A stretch of 64,000 nucleotides of DNA from Sebaldella termitidis ATCC 33386 (GTDB lineage Bacteria > Fusobacteriota > Fusobacteriia > Fusobacteriales > Leptotrichiaceae): contig NC_013517.1 in NCBI RefSeq assembly GCF_000024405.1, positions 186,001-250,000 of the forward strand, read 5' to 3'. The notes below the pieces were generated by a model. The model searched no databases, was not told where the DNA came from, and worked only from the letters and a program-made list of their open reading frames with translations. Positions 1 through 7,941 of the stretch are shown in pieces (the first letter of the stretch is position 1; each line of letters begins with the position of its first letter). Made by a program: the position numbers and the translations under genes.

Positions 1-546
1 ATAGGAAACAAAAGAATACTTCTTCGTGTAACCGAGAAGCATGAAGATAGTTACTCGCTCAGGGTAGAACTGGATATAGCTCTGGGAATTTTGAAAAATG
101 ATAAAATGAATATGGCTCTTCAAAAGCTCACAGAAATAGGAATAAATAAGATAATTCCTTTGAAGACTGACAGAGTCGTAGTAAAGCTTTCGGATTCCAA
201 GGAAAAATGGAATACAGTAACAGAAGAAGCATTAAAACAATGCCGTGGTGTGAAAATACCCGAAATAGAAAGGATTTTGACACTGAAGGATATAGAGTTT
301 TCTGCCTATGACAAGGTTTTGTTTGCATATGAGAACAGTTCCGAAAATAAACCGGTTTTTACAATTCTTTCTGGTGAAGAAAAAAGAATACTTTATCTGA
401 TAGGTCCGGAAGGCGGTTTTACAGAAGAGGAAACTAAGTATATCAGGGAACAGGGAGCTTTGGAAATAAGTCTCGGAAAAAGAATATACAGGGCGGAAAC
501 AGCGGCTATAGTCATGGGAGGTATATTAGCAGATGTCTATAAGTAA
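1..546 (+). CDS. rsmE: 16S rRNA (uracil1498-N3)-methyltransferase RsmE, 5' end cut off
   Basis: C-terminal 181 residues of a SPOUT-class methyltransferase that uses S-adenosylmethionine to methylate U1498 of 16S rRNA. The frame is open from base 1, so the N-terminal PUA-like part lies outside the window. The family signatures are present: a MALQKLTEIGI segment, the SAM-knot motif LIGPEGGF at about residues 132-139, and the C-terminal LGKRIYRAETA segment. It overlaps mtaB by 14 nt, so the two are translationally close, and it heads (within this window) a long co-directional housekeeping run. The internal ATG at base 91 is not the true start because conserved sequence continues upstream. Confidence 0.93.
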   Translation: MGNKRILLRVTEKHEDSYSLRVELDIALGILKNDKMNMALQKLTEIGINKIIPLKTDRVVVKLSDSKEKWNTVTEEALKQCRGVKIPEIERILTLKDIEFSAYDKVLFAYENSSENKPVFTILSGEEKRILYLIGPEGGFTEEETKYIREQGALEISLGKRIYRAETAAIVMGGILADVYK

Positions 547-1825
547 AAAAGTCGCATTTTATACATTAGGCTGTAAAGTAAACCAGTATGAAACAGAAAT
601 CATAAAGAAAGATTTTCTGGAAAATGGTTATAATGAAGTAGAATTCGAGGACAGGGCGGATGTTTATGTTATAAATACCTGTACAGTTACCAGTATAGCG
701 GATAAAAAAAATAAGAAGATGCTCAGAAGAGCAAAAAAAATAAATCCTGACTCGGTGGTAATTGCAACAGGCTGCTATGCACAGACAAACGTAGAAGATT
801 TGAAGGAAATAAAAGAAGTCGACTATATAATCGGAAATGTAAAAAAGGAAGAAGTGTACAAGATCTTCAGCAAAAAGTTATCTAATTATCAGGTAGATAA
901 TATTTTTGATCAGAAAGAGTACTCTTCCCAAAAATATGCTGTTTCAAGAGATAAAGCACGGGCATTTGTAAAGATACAGGACGGATGTACCAAGTTCTGT
1001 TCTTACTGTAAAATTCCTTATGCAAGGGGAATGAGCAGATCAAGACAGCCGGAAAGTGTCCTTGAAGAGATAAAATTTCTCGGGGAAGCAGGGTATAAGG
1101 AAATAGTGGTAACAGGTATAAATCTGAGCGAATATGGTTCAGATTTTGGTGAAAATATTAATTTTGACTATATTCTGGAAAAAATTCTGAAAATAGAAGA
1201 AATAGACAGAGTAAGAGTAAGCTCGGTGTATCCTGATACATTAAGCGAAAAATTTATTTCACTTTTAAAGGAAAATAAAAAATTAATGCCTCATCTGCAT
1301 GTCTCTATACAGAGTCTGGATGATAAAATATTAAAATTAATGAAACGAAATTACAGGGCGGAATTCGTAGTGGAGCTTCTGAAAAAAGTACAGGAAGAAG
1401 TACCGGATTCTGCAATAACTGCAGATATAATCACGGGTTTTCCCCAGGAAGAAGAAGAGAATTTTTGGAATACATTTGAAAATATGAAAAAAATAAACTT
1501 TTCCGACTTCCATATTTTTCCGTATTCAGACAGGGAAAAAACAGCGGCAGCAGCATTTACGGGAAAAATAGAACCAGAAGTAAAAAAAGAACGGGTAAAA
1601 ATTCTGGAAAAATTAAAAAAGAGCAAAATAAAAGAATTCAGGGAAAAATTTTTGGATACAGTCCAGAAAGTTTATATCGAAGAAATAAAAGCGGGAAAAG
1701 CTTACGGTTATACAGAAAATTATTTAAGAGTAGAGGTAAATTCAGTAAGTCATAAAGTTGCTGATATTGTAGAAGTGAAAATAATGTCATCAGCTGGTGA
1801 TTTATTAAAAGGAGAAGTTATATGA
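533..1825 (+). CDS. mtaB: tRNA ms2t6A37 methylthiotransferase MtaB
   Basis: Radical-SAM enzyme that adds a methylthio group to C2 of N6-threonylcarbamoyladenosine at tRNA position 37. The N-terminal MTTase domain begins with TLGCKVNQYETE, which distinguishes MtaB from MiaB and RimO, and its three cluster cysteines lie in GCK, NTCTV and GCYAQ. The radical-SAM motif CTKFCSYC (Cys152, Cys156, Cys159) follows, and a TRAM-like RNA-binding region closes the 430-residue protein, a normal length. An ATG at 533 with GGAGGT just upstream, inside the end of rsmE, sets the start. The stop overlaps the next ATG by 4 nt (ATGA). Confidence 0.95.
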   Translation: MSISKKVAFYTLGCKVNQYETEIIKKDFLENGYNEVEFEDRADVYVINTCTVTSIADKKNKKMLRRAKKINPDSVVIATGCYAQTNVEDLKEIKEVDYIIGNVKKEEVYKIFSKKLSNYQVDNIFDQKEYSSQKYAVSRDKARAFVKIQDGCTKFCSYCKIPYARGMSRSRQPESVLEEIKFLGEAGYKEIVVTGINLSEYGSDFGENINFDYILEKILKIEEIDRVRVSSVYPDTLSEKFISLLKENKKLMPHLHVSIQSLDDKILKLMKRNYRAEFVVELLKKVQEEVPDSAITADIITGFPQEEEENFWNTFENMKKINFSDFHIFPYSDREKTAAAAFTGKIEPEVKKERVKILEKLKKSKIKEFREKFLDTVQKVYIEEIKAGKAYGYTENYLRVEVNSVSHKVADIVEVKIMSSAGDLLKGEVI

Positions 1826-2787
1826 AAAAGATAATATTAATTTTAGTAAGTTTATTTATGATTTTTGGATGTATAGAGTATGAAAGCAAGGATGTAGCGG
1901 ATAAAAACAGAATTTTTAAGAGTGATAATAATTTTTACGTTTATTATAACGGGAAGTTTATAGAAATTCCAAAGGGTACATATATAGCAAATGATAAAAA
2001 AATAGAAAACTATTACATAAAAAAAATAGTTAATAAATCAGAATTACTAAATGATCTGAATAAGTATTTTCCTGACAAAATAGAATACGTAACAAAAGGG
2101 GAAAAGCCGAAGGAATCAATAAAGCTTCCGGTAATTACTTCAGACGGGAAAACCTATATTGACAGTGTAAAGCTGGAAAAGCTTCTTGTAGAGCTTCCTA
2201 CACGTGTAGCACAGAATGATAAGGAAAATATTGTTGCCGAAGAGAAGCCTGTTTCACTTGAAGGGAAAAAAATAGAAATACTTAATGCAAACGGAATCGA
2301 CGGCTTTGCCTCAAGTCTCGGAGATGCATTAATGGCGAAATTCAAGATAGTGTATAATGCAGAGAATTATACTCAGGAAGAAAATTATTCATATATTATA
2401 AATAATAAACTTGATGATAATGCTGCAAATGAACTTTTAAGCTCTTTGAGCATAAAGTACATAAAAAAAATGAAACCGGGACAGATAAAGCCTGATGCTG
2501 ATCTGGTAATAATAACCGGGAAAGATACAGAAACAGGATTTAAGACAGAAATAATGTCAGCAGCGGAAAATTCGGCAATTACAGAAAAATTAAAGGCATA
2601 TACGCCTGTTTTTACCAAAGCAGACAAGTATAAAGATATAGATCTGAAAAAATTAACAGGAATACAGATAAATTATAATCCTGAAGATTATTATACGGCG
2701 TATAAGCTGGGAAAACTGCTGAACACTACCAATCTGGTAGAAGATGCTTCACTGAAAGACAGTATTATAATTTTAACAAAAGACTAG
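1822..2787 (+). CDS. Lipoprotein with LytR C-terminal-like domain
   Basis: Predicted lipoprotein: a lysine-led hydrophobic signal ends in the lipobox-like MIFGC, giving lipidation at Cys17. Residues about 149-235 (start KIEILNANGIDGFA) resemble the LytR_C domain found at the end of LCP-family proteins and as a free-standing domain; the rest is not recognised. It lies between mtaB and rsfS with an ATGA overlap upstream and 9 nt to rsfS. A LytR-type gene next to rsfS is also seen in Firmicutes, which supports the domain call. A role in envelope biogenesis is inference. No LCP catalytic domain is present here, but a separate LCP protein is encoded at 36447-37235. Confidence 0.7.
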   Translation: MKKIILILVSLFMIFGCIEYESKDVADKNRIFKSDNNFYVYYNGKFIEIPKGTYIANDKKIENYYIKKIVNKSELLNDLNKYFPDKIEYVTKGEKPKESIKLPVITSDGKTYIDSVKLEKLLVELPTRVAQNDKENIVAEEKPVSLEGKKIEILNANGIDGFASSLGDALMAKFKIVYNAENYTQEENYSYIINNKLDDNAANELLSSLSIKYIKKMKPGQIKPDADLVIITGKDTETGFKTEIMSAAENSAITEKLKAYTPVFTKADKYKDIDLKKLTGIQINYNPEDYYTAYKLGKLLNTTNLVEDASLKDSIIILTKD

Positions 2788-2796
2788 GAGAATAGA

Positions 2797-3102
2797 ATGG
2801 AAAATTCAGTAAAAAAAGCTATTGAAATAATAGAGAGCAAAAAGGGAGATAACATAAAAGTGTACGATGTACAGGGAAAAAGTCCCTTTATGGATTATGT
2901 AGTAGTATGTGACGGAAGTTCAAGCGTAAAAATGGAAGCTATAGCAACTGAACTAAAAAAAGAAATATCTACATATAAATCTATGGAAGGAGCCGGTGAG
3001 AGTCAGTGGATATTAATTGACTTCGGGGATTTCATAGTAAATATTTTTAACGGGGAAAAAAGAGAGTATTATAATATTGACGAACTTTATCAAAGTAGTT
3101 AA
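2797..3102 (+). CDS. rsfS: Ribosomal silencing factor RsfS
   Basis: 101-residue protein of the RsfS/Iojap (DUF143) family, which binds ribosomal protein L14 on the 50S subunit and blocks subunit joining when nutrients are scarce. Family hallmarks are visible: MDYVVVCDGSSS near residue 26, EGAGESQWILIDFGDFIVN in the middle and the C-terminal YNIDELY. The length is typical. AGGAGAAT lies directly before the ATG. It is embedded in a run with mtaB upstream and cell-shape genes downstream, so it is probably co-transcribed with them. Confidence 0.93.
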   Translation: MENSVKKAIEIIESKKGDNIKVYDVQGKSPFMDYVVVCDGSSSVKMEAIATELKKEISTYKSMEGAGESQWILIDFGDFIVNIFNGEKREYYNIDELYQSS

Positions 3103-3111
3103 GAGGGAATT

Positions 3112-3594
3112 ATGAGAAAGATTTTTTATGCGATTGTATATTTTTTGATTTTTATTGAACCGTTAACTGGCGGGCATATAAAGACATTTATTTCACTGCC
3201 TTTTGCAATGGCATTTTTGGTGTTTTTGGAGCAGACAAAAAAGGAAGAACAAGGTATTCATTATGTACTTATAGTTTTGATTCTGACTCTGGGAGGCGGA
3301 ATGTTTTTCTGGAAGTCGGCAATATTTTTGATATTATATTATCTGATTGATATTTTGGGAAGAAAGCTGCCTTTGGAATATTTACTGAAAGATTTTGTTA
3401 TGGTGTTCATAGTTAATCTTGTATTTTTGATATTAATTAATCTTAAAAATGTGGCATTCATGGATTTTATATCATTAAGTTGTATTGCCGTAATTGGTAT
3501 TCAAACAGTATATTCTTTAATTTACTTATTAATTTTAAAAAAATCGGAAGGATTAATGATAGATAAATATGAGAAGACAAATGGATATAGATGA
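3112..3594 (+). CDS. MreD-like rod-shape membrane protein (putative)
   Basis: 160-residue protein made almost wholly of hydrophobic segments, about five predicted membrane helices. Sequence alone does not identify it. Its size, topology and position immediately before mrdA, with a 26-nt overlap, match MreD, the membrane partner of the MreB elongation machinery, but no MreC or MreB is present here. It would sit in the inner membrane. The alternative is an unrelated small membrane protein of the same operon. Confidence 0.55.
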   Translation: MRKIFYAIVYFLIFIEPLTGGHIKTFISLPFAMAFLVFLEQTKKEEQGIHYVLIVLILTLGGGMFFWKSAIFLILYYLIDILGRKLPLEYLLKDFVMVFIVNLVFLILINLKNVAFMDFISLSCIAVIGIQTVYSLIYLLILKKSEGLMIDKYEKTNGYR

Positions 3595-5347
3595 CGAAGG
3601 GAGAAGTATAGCTTTTCTTGTGATAGTCGGATTTATTTCGATGGTTTTGATAGGTCGTCTGGTATATTTACAGATAATACAAAACGATCTTTTTAAACAA
3701 AAAGCACAAAGAAATAGTCTGAAATCCAAGGTAATGAAAGCAAGCCGGGGATTAATACTGGACAGAGACGGTAAGGTACTTACAAGAAATAATGTAGGTT
3801 ATCAGGTTGTATACATACTGGGGAAAAAGCGGGAAGCAAATCCTGATGATGTTCTTCTGATTTCGGAACTGACTGGGATGAGTGTTACCGACCTTAAGAA
3901 ACGTATAAAAAATCAACCCAGAGCAGGGTATGAAAATGAAGTAATAGCAGTGGAAGATCTGGATAAAGATATTGCCCTTAGAATGGCCGAAAAGATAACG
4001 GACAGCGAAAGAATAGAGGTAAGGGAATATAATAAAAGATTTTATCCGGAAGATATGCTTGCTTCACATATAATAGGTTATATGAAGCCTATTGATGATA
4101 AAGAGTGGGAAGTCCTGAAAAGTGACGAATCATACAACAGAAATGATTATATAGGAAAAAGAGGTGTGGAGAAACAATACGATAAAGTATTAAAAGGAAT
4201 AGACGGGGAAGAAATAGTAGAGGTAGATGCCCACAGAAACGTAAAATCAATACGTGACAGAAATGACAGTGTGGCAGGAAAAAATATCTATCTTTCGATA
4301 GATTTAGATTTACAAAGATATATGACAGAACAGTTTAAAAATGACAAGGGTGCCTTTATTGCCATGGAAGCTAAAACAGGAAAAATAATAGTGGCAGTAA
4401 GCAATCCGGAATATAGTCTGAACTTTATGTCATCAAGATTTTCATCAGAAGAGTGGGATAAATTAATTAATGATCCTAATAAGCCTCTGAATAATAAATT
4501 TTCAGGTTCTGCGTATCCGCCGGGATCTACTTTTAAAGTGGTCACAGGGATGGCAATACTTGAAGCAGGAATAAGTCCGCAGCAGACAATGTATTCGACA
4601 GGTTCCTTTCAGATAGGAAGAACGATTTTCAGAGATTCACACAGAGGCGGACATGGAACAACAAATTTTTATAAAGCAATAAGAGAGTCAGTAAATACAT
4701 ATTTTTACACATTTTCGAGAGAAGTGGGAATAGAAAAGGTTGCAAAAACAGCAACGGACTTCGGTTTGGGCGAAAGAGCCGGGATAGATATTCCCGGTGA
4801 AGAAAAAGGAGTAGTCCCTACACCGGAATGGAAAATGAAAAGATTTAACCAAAAATGGCTTCCGGGTGATCTGGTGAATATGTCCATAGGTCAGGGATAT
4901 GTTCTAACCACGCCGCTGCAGGTACTGATGGTATATCAGGGAATAGCCAATAAAGGAGTAATGTATAAACCAACTGTTGTAGATAAATTTGTATCTTTTG
5001 ATGGAAAAGTAGAAAACAAGGAACCTGAGGTGCTTAGAAAGCTTCCTTTTAAGCCTGAGAATATTGAAATTATGAGAGAAGCTCTGAAAGAACCTGTGAA
5101 TAAACCAGGCGGAACTGCAAGAATACTTTATTTTCCAAATATTCCTGTTTCAGCTAAAACAGGAACGGCACAAAATACCGGATTTAAAGATCACCATTCA
5201 TGGCTGGCGGGATATTTCCCTTCAGATAATCCTGAAATCGTATTTATATCACTTGTAGAAGGTGGAGGATACGGAGGAGTGGCATCCGGAGATTTGGTCA
5301 GAAAATTTATAATAAAGTATAATGAAAAATACAATATAGCACAATAA
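3569..5347 (+). CDS. mrdA: Penicillin-binding protein 2 (peptidoglycan transpeptidase)
   Basis: Class B PBP that cross-links peptidoglycan during cell elongation. One N-terminal transmembrane helix (about residues 12-34) is followed by the dimerisation domain with SRGLILDRDG and then the transpeptidase domain. All three active-site motifs are present: STFK with nucleophile Ser320, SVN at 374-376, and KTG starting at Lys530. The length of 592 is normal for PBP2. It overlaps the MreD-like gene, as expected for an elongasome gene pair. The ATG at 3569 lacks a strong ribosome site and may depend on coupling to the upstream gene. Confidence 0.93.
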   Translation: MRRQMDIDDEGRSIAFLVIVGFISMVLIGRLVYLQIIQNDLFKQKAQRNSLKSKVMKASRGLILDRDGKVLTRNNVGYQVVYILGKKREANPDDVLLISELTGMSVTDLKKRIKNQPRAGYENEVIAVEDLDKDIALRMAEKITDSERIEVREYNKRFYPEDMLASHIIGYMKPIDDKEWEVLKSDESYNRNDYIGKRGVEKQYDKVLKGIDGEEIVEVDAHRNVKSIRDRNDSVAGKNIYLSIDLDLQRYMTEQFKNDKGAFIAMEAKTGKIIVAVSNPEYSLNFMSSRFSSEEWDKLINDPNKPLNNKFSGSAYPPGSTFKVVTGMAILEAGISPQQTMYSTGSFQIGRTIFRDSHRGGHGTTNFYKAIRESVNTYFYTFSREVGIEKVAKTATDFGLGERAGIDIPGEEKGVVPTPEWKMKRFNQKWLPGDLVNMSIGQGYVLTTPLQVLMVYQGIANKGVMYKPTVVDKFVSFDGKVENKEPEVLRKLPFKPENIEIMREALKEPVNKPGGTARILYFPNIPVSAKTGTAQNTGFKDHHSWLAGYFPSDNPEIVFISLVEGGGYGGVASGDLVRKFIIKYNEKYNIAQ

Positions 5348-5368
5348 AAGTAAAGAGTTGGAGGAAAC

Positions 5369-7144
5369 ATGAAATTTAATTACGTGGAAGGTAAGAAAGG
5401 CGATAAAGCCGAAAAAGAAGAAAAAACAGAAAAAATAGAGAAAAATACTAAAAAAGGTGCTGCTTCAGAAAAGCAGGCCAAAGAAGAAAAAGTGTATATA
5501 ATACCTCTGGGAGGAATGGAGGAAGTAGGAAAGAACATGACTGCATTTCAGTATAAAGATGAAATAGTAATAGTGGATGCAGGGCTGACATTCCCAGAAG
5601 ACGAACATTTGGGAATAGATGTAATTATTCCGGATTTCACATATCTGGAAAATAACAAAGACAAGATAAAATCATTATTGTTAACACACGGGCATGAGGA
5701 TCATATAGGAGCCATACCATACCTGTTTCAGAAACTGGGAAGTACAGACATAACTATTTACGGCGGAAAGCTTACTTTGGAACTGGCTAAGGCCAAGTTT
5801 GAAAAAAAGGATGCAGTAATACCGAAAATGAAAGTAGTAAAAGGAAGAACAAAATTAAAGCTTTCAAAGTATTTTTCCGTGGAATTCATAAGTGTTACGC
5901 ACAGTATAGCGGACTGCTACGCAATCTGCATAAAGACACCGGCAGGAATAATAGTACACTCGGGAGATTTTAAGGTAGATTTGACACCGGTAGACGGGGA
6001 AGGATTTGATTTTGCACGTTTAGCACAGTTAGGTGAAGAAGGTGTGGATCTTTTACTTTCAGATAGTACCAATGCAGCTATTCCAGGGTTTACACCATCT
6101 GAAAAAAGTGTTGGTGAAAGTCTGAGGGAAGAATTCGGAAAAGCTAAGGGAAGAATTATAATAGCAGCTTTTGCATCACATATACACAGATTGCAGCAGA
6201 TAGTGGATATAGCTCAGATATATAACAGAAAAATAGCAATTGACGGAAGAAGTATGGTAAAAGTATTTGATATCGCATCAAGACTTGGTTATCTGAAATT
6301 TCCTAAAAATATGATAGTAGACCTTCATAAGTCAGATAAGCTGCCGCCTGAAAAGGCTATTATACTGTGTACGGGAACACAGGGAGAACCTTTAGCGGCA
6401 CTGTCAAGAATCGCTAATGGGACACATAAATATATTTCCCTGAGAGAAGGGGATACTGTAATAATATCAGCTACACCTATACCAGGAAATGAAAAGGCTG
6501 TTTATAAAAATATAAACCATCTGCTGAAAAAGAATGCAAATGTTGTATTTGAAAAAGTAGTAGGAATACACGTTTCGGGACATGGATGTCAGGAAGAGCA
6601 GAAGATAATGCTGAGTCTGGTAAAGCCTAAGTTTTTTATGCCCGTTCACGGTGAGTATATGATGCTGAAAAAACATAAAGAACTTGCTGTAGCAACAGGA
6701 GTAGAGTCTGATAATGTTATATTAGCGGAAAACGGAAATAAAATAGAGCTTACAAAATCACACTGCAGGGTAGCAGGAAAAGTACAAAGCGGAATGACAC
6801 TGATAGACGGTTTCGGAATCGGAGATGTAGGAAATATAGTCTTAAAAGACAGACAGAATCTAGCGGATGACGGAATAGTAATAATAACAGTTTCACAATA
6901 TAAAAACGGAAAATTCAATAAACAGATAGAGCTGGTAACAAGAGGGTTCATATATAACAGAGAATCAGAAAATCTTATTCTTGAAACCAAGGAACTTATA
7001 AAGCTGGAATTGGAAAGCATAGAGACAAAAGAGATAAAAGAAATAAGTAAAGTTAAGCAATTGCTGAAAAGCAAAGTGGGAGAATTTTTATATAAAAAGA
7101 CAAACAGAGAACCGATAATTCTGCCGATAATAATGGAGGTTTAG
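5369..7144 (+). CDS. rnj: Ribonuclease J
   Basis: Metallo-beta-lactamase/beta-CASP ribonuclease with 5'-3' exonuclease and endonuclease activity, used in mRNA decay and RNA maturation. The zinc motif is H107-G-H109-E-D111-H112, followed by VHSGDFKVD, the LLSDSTNA segment and the C-terminal beta-CASP histidines in HVSGHG and MPVHGEY. The family core begins near residue 47 (VYIIPLGGMEEVG). The first 45 residues are an additional Lys/Glu-rich, probably disordered extension. GGAGGAAAC precedes the ATG. The next gene, yhbY, starts on the base after the stop. Confidence 0.95.
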   Translation: MKFNYVEGKKGDKAEKEEKTEKIEKNTKKGAASEKQAKEEKVYIIPLGGMEEVGKNMTAFQYKDEIVIVDAGLTFPEDEHLGIDVIIPDFTYLENNKDKIKSLLLTHGHEDHIGAIPYLFQKLGSTDITIYGGKLTLELAKAKFEKKDAVIPKMKVVKGRTKLKLSKYFSVEFISVTHSIADCYAICIKTPAGIIVHSGDFKVDLTPVDGEGFDFARLAQLGEEGVDLLLSDSTNAAIPGFTPSEKSVGESLREEFGKAKGRIIIAAFASHIHRLQQIVDIAQIYNRKIAIDGRSMVKVFDIASRLGYLKFPKNMIVDLHKSDKLPPEKAIILCTGTQGEPLAALSRIANGTHKYISLREGDTVIISATPIPGNEKAVYKNINHLLKKNANVVFEKVVGIHVSGHGCQEEQKIMLSLVKPKFFMPVHGEYMMLKKHKELAVATGVESDNVILAENGNKIELTKSHCRVAGKVQSGMTLIDGFGIGDVGNIVLKDRQNLADDGIVIITVSQYKNGKFNKQIELVTRGFIYNRESENLILETKELIKLELESIETKEIKEISKVKQLLKSKVGEFLYKKTNREPIILPIIMEV

Positions 7145-7465
7145 ATGAAATTAAGCAGTAAACAGAGAGCGCTTTTAAAGAAGATGGCACATGATCTGGA
7201 GCCAGTGGTAAGAATCGGTAAAGGTGAGGTAGACGGTGATCTTTTGGAGAGTATCAGCAATGTAATAAATAAGAGAGAACTAATAAAGGTAAAAGTACTT
7301 CAAAATTCTGAATTAGATAATATGAAGGATTTAGGATTTGAGCTGGCTGAAAAAACTTCCAGTGTATTTGTGGATAAAATCGGAAAAGTAATAATATTAT
7401 TTAAACCTAAAAAGGAAAACGGAGTGATAACACAGGAAATTTTGAAAAAAAGGAAGGGTAAATAA
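7145..7465 (+). CDS. yhbY: CRM-domain ribosome assembly RNA-binding protein YhbY
   Basis: 106-residue single CRM-domain protein associated with large ribosomal subunit assembly. The opening LSSKQRALLKKMAHDLEPVVRIGKG carries the basic helix and the GK-G-type loop of this fold, and LIKVKV followed by KIGKVIILF matches the second half. The length is typical. There is no gap to either neighbour (the stop of rnj and the start of the DUF212 gene abut it), so it is part of the same transcript. The ribosome site GGAGGT lies inside the last codons of rnj. Confidence 0.9.
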   Translation: MKLSSKQRALLKKMAHDLEPVVRIGKGEVDGDLLESISNVINKRELIKVKVLQNSELDNMKDLGFELAEKTSSVFVDKIGKVIILFKPKKENGVITQEILKKRKGK

Positions 7466-7927
7466 ATGTCTACGGGGATTATTTTTGGAAATAGAATATT
7501 GGATGTAGCAGTAATAGCCTGTTTTGCAGCACAGTTTTACAAGGTATTCTCCCCCCTTTTTAAGGGAAGAGGCGCAAGCTGGGTCAGACTTTTTCAGACA
7601 GGGGGGATGCCCAGTTCACATGCGTCAACTGTGGTTGCGCTGGCTACTTCCCTGGCTCTTCTAAAAGGGATGAGATCAGTGGAATTTGCTATATCAATGG
7701 TTTTTTCCAGCATAGTACTTTATGATGCAACAGGGATAAGGAGAGCAGCGGGAGAACATGCAAAGGCTCTGAACAGACTGGTAAAGAGTATAGAGCATAA
7801 AGATGATTTCGAGAAAATAGAAGCTAATTTTAAAGAGTTTTTGGGACATACACCTCTGGAGGTATTCTGGGGCTGTGTCTTGGGACTTATTATCGGAATT
7901 GCATTTAGAGGATATCTTTTAGGATAA
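7466..7927 (+). CDS. Divergent PAP2-family membrane protein (DUF212/YuiD-like)
   Basis: 153-residue membrane protein of the divergent PAP2 (acid phosphatase/vanadium haloperoxidase-related) family. The characteristic motifs are GGMPSSHAS near residue 47 and YDATGIRRAAGEHA near residue 88, with about four hydrophobic segments. Members are thought to act on lipid phosphates, but the substrate is not established. The position before dxs, which feeds isoprenoid carrier lipid synthesis, makes a lipid-phosphate role plausible; that is inference. Confidence 0.8.
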   Translation: MSTGIIFGNRILDVAVIACFAAQFYKVFSPLFKGRGASWVRLFQTGGMPSSHASTVVALATSLALLKGMRSVEFAISMVFSSIVLYDATGIRRAAGEHAKALNRLVKSIEHKDDFEKIEANFKEFLGHTPLEVFWGCVLGLIIGIAFRGYLLG

Positions 7928-7941
7928 AGGATGAACAACAT

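Noticed and set aside
533-1825. Assignment of the methylthiotransferase as MiaB or RimO
   Set aside because: The TLGCKVNQYETE opening is the MtaB form; MiaB and RimO have different residues after the first cysteine.
2199-2210. CTACACGTGTAG palindrome with the CACGTG core of parS
   Set aside because: It lies inside the lipoprotein coding region and the bases flanking the core do not match parS.
6646-7074. 142-codon minus-strand open frame
   Set aside because: It is antisense to the well conserved C-terminal part of RNase J, has no ribosome site and no recognisable protein pattern.
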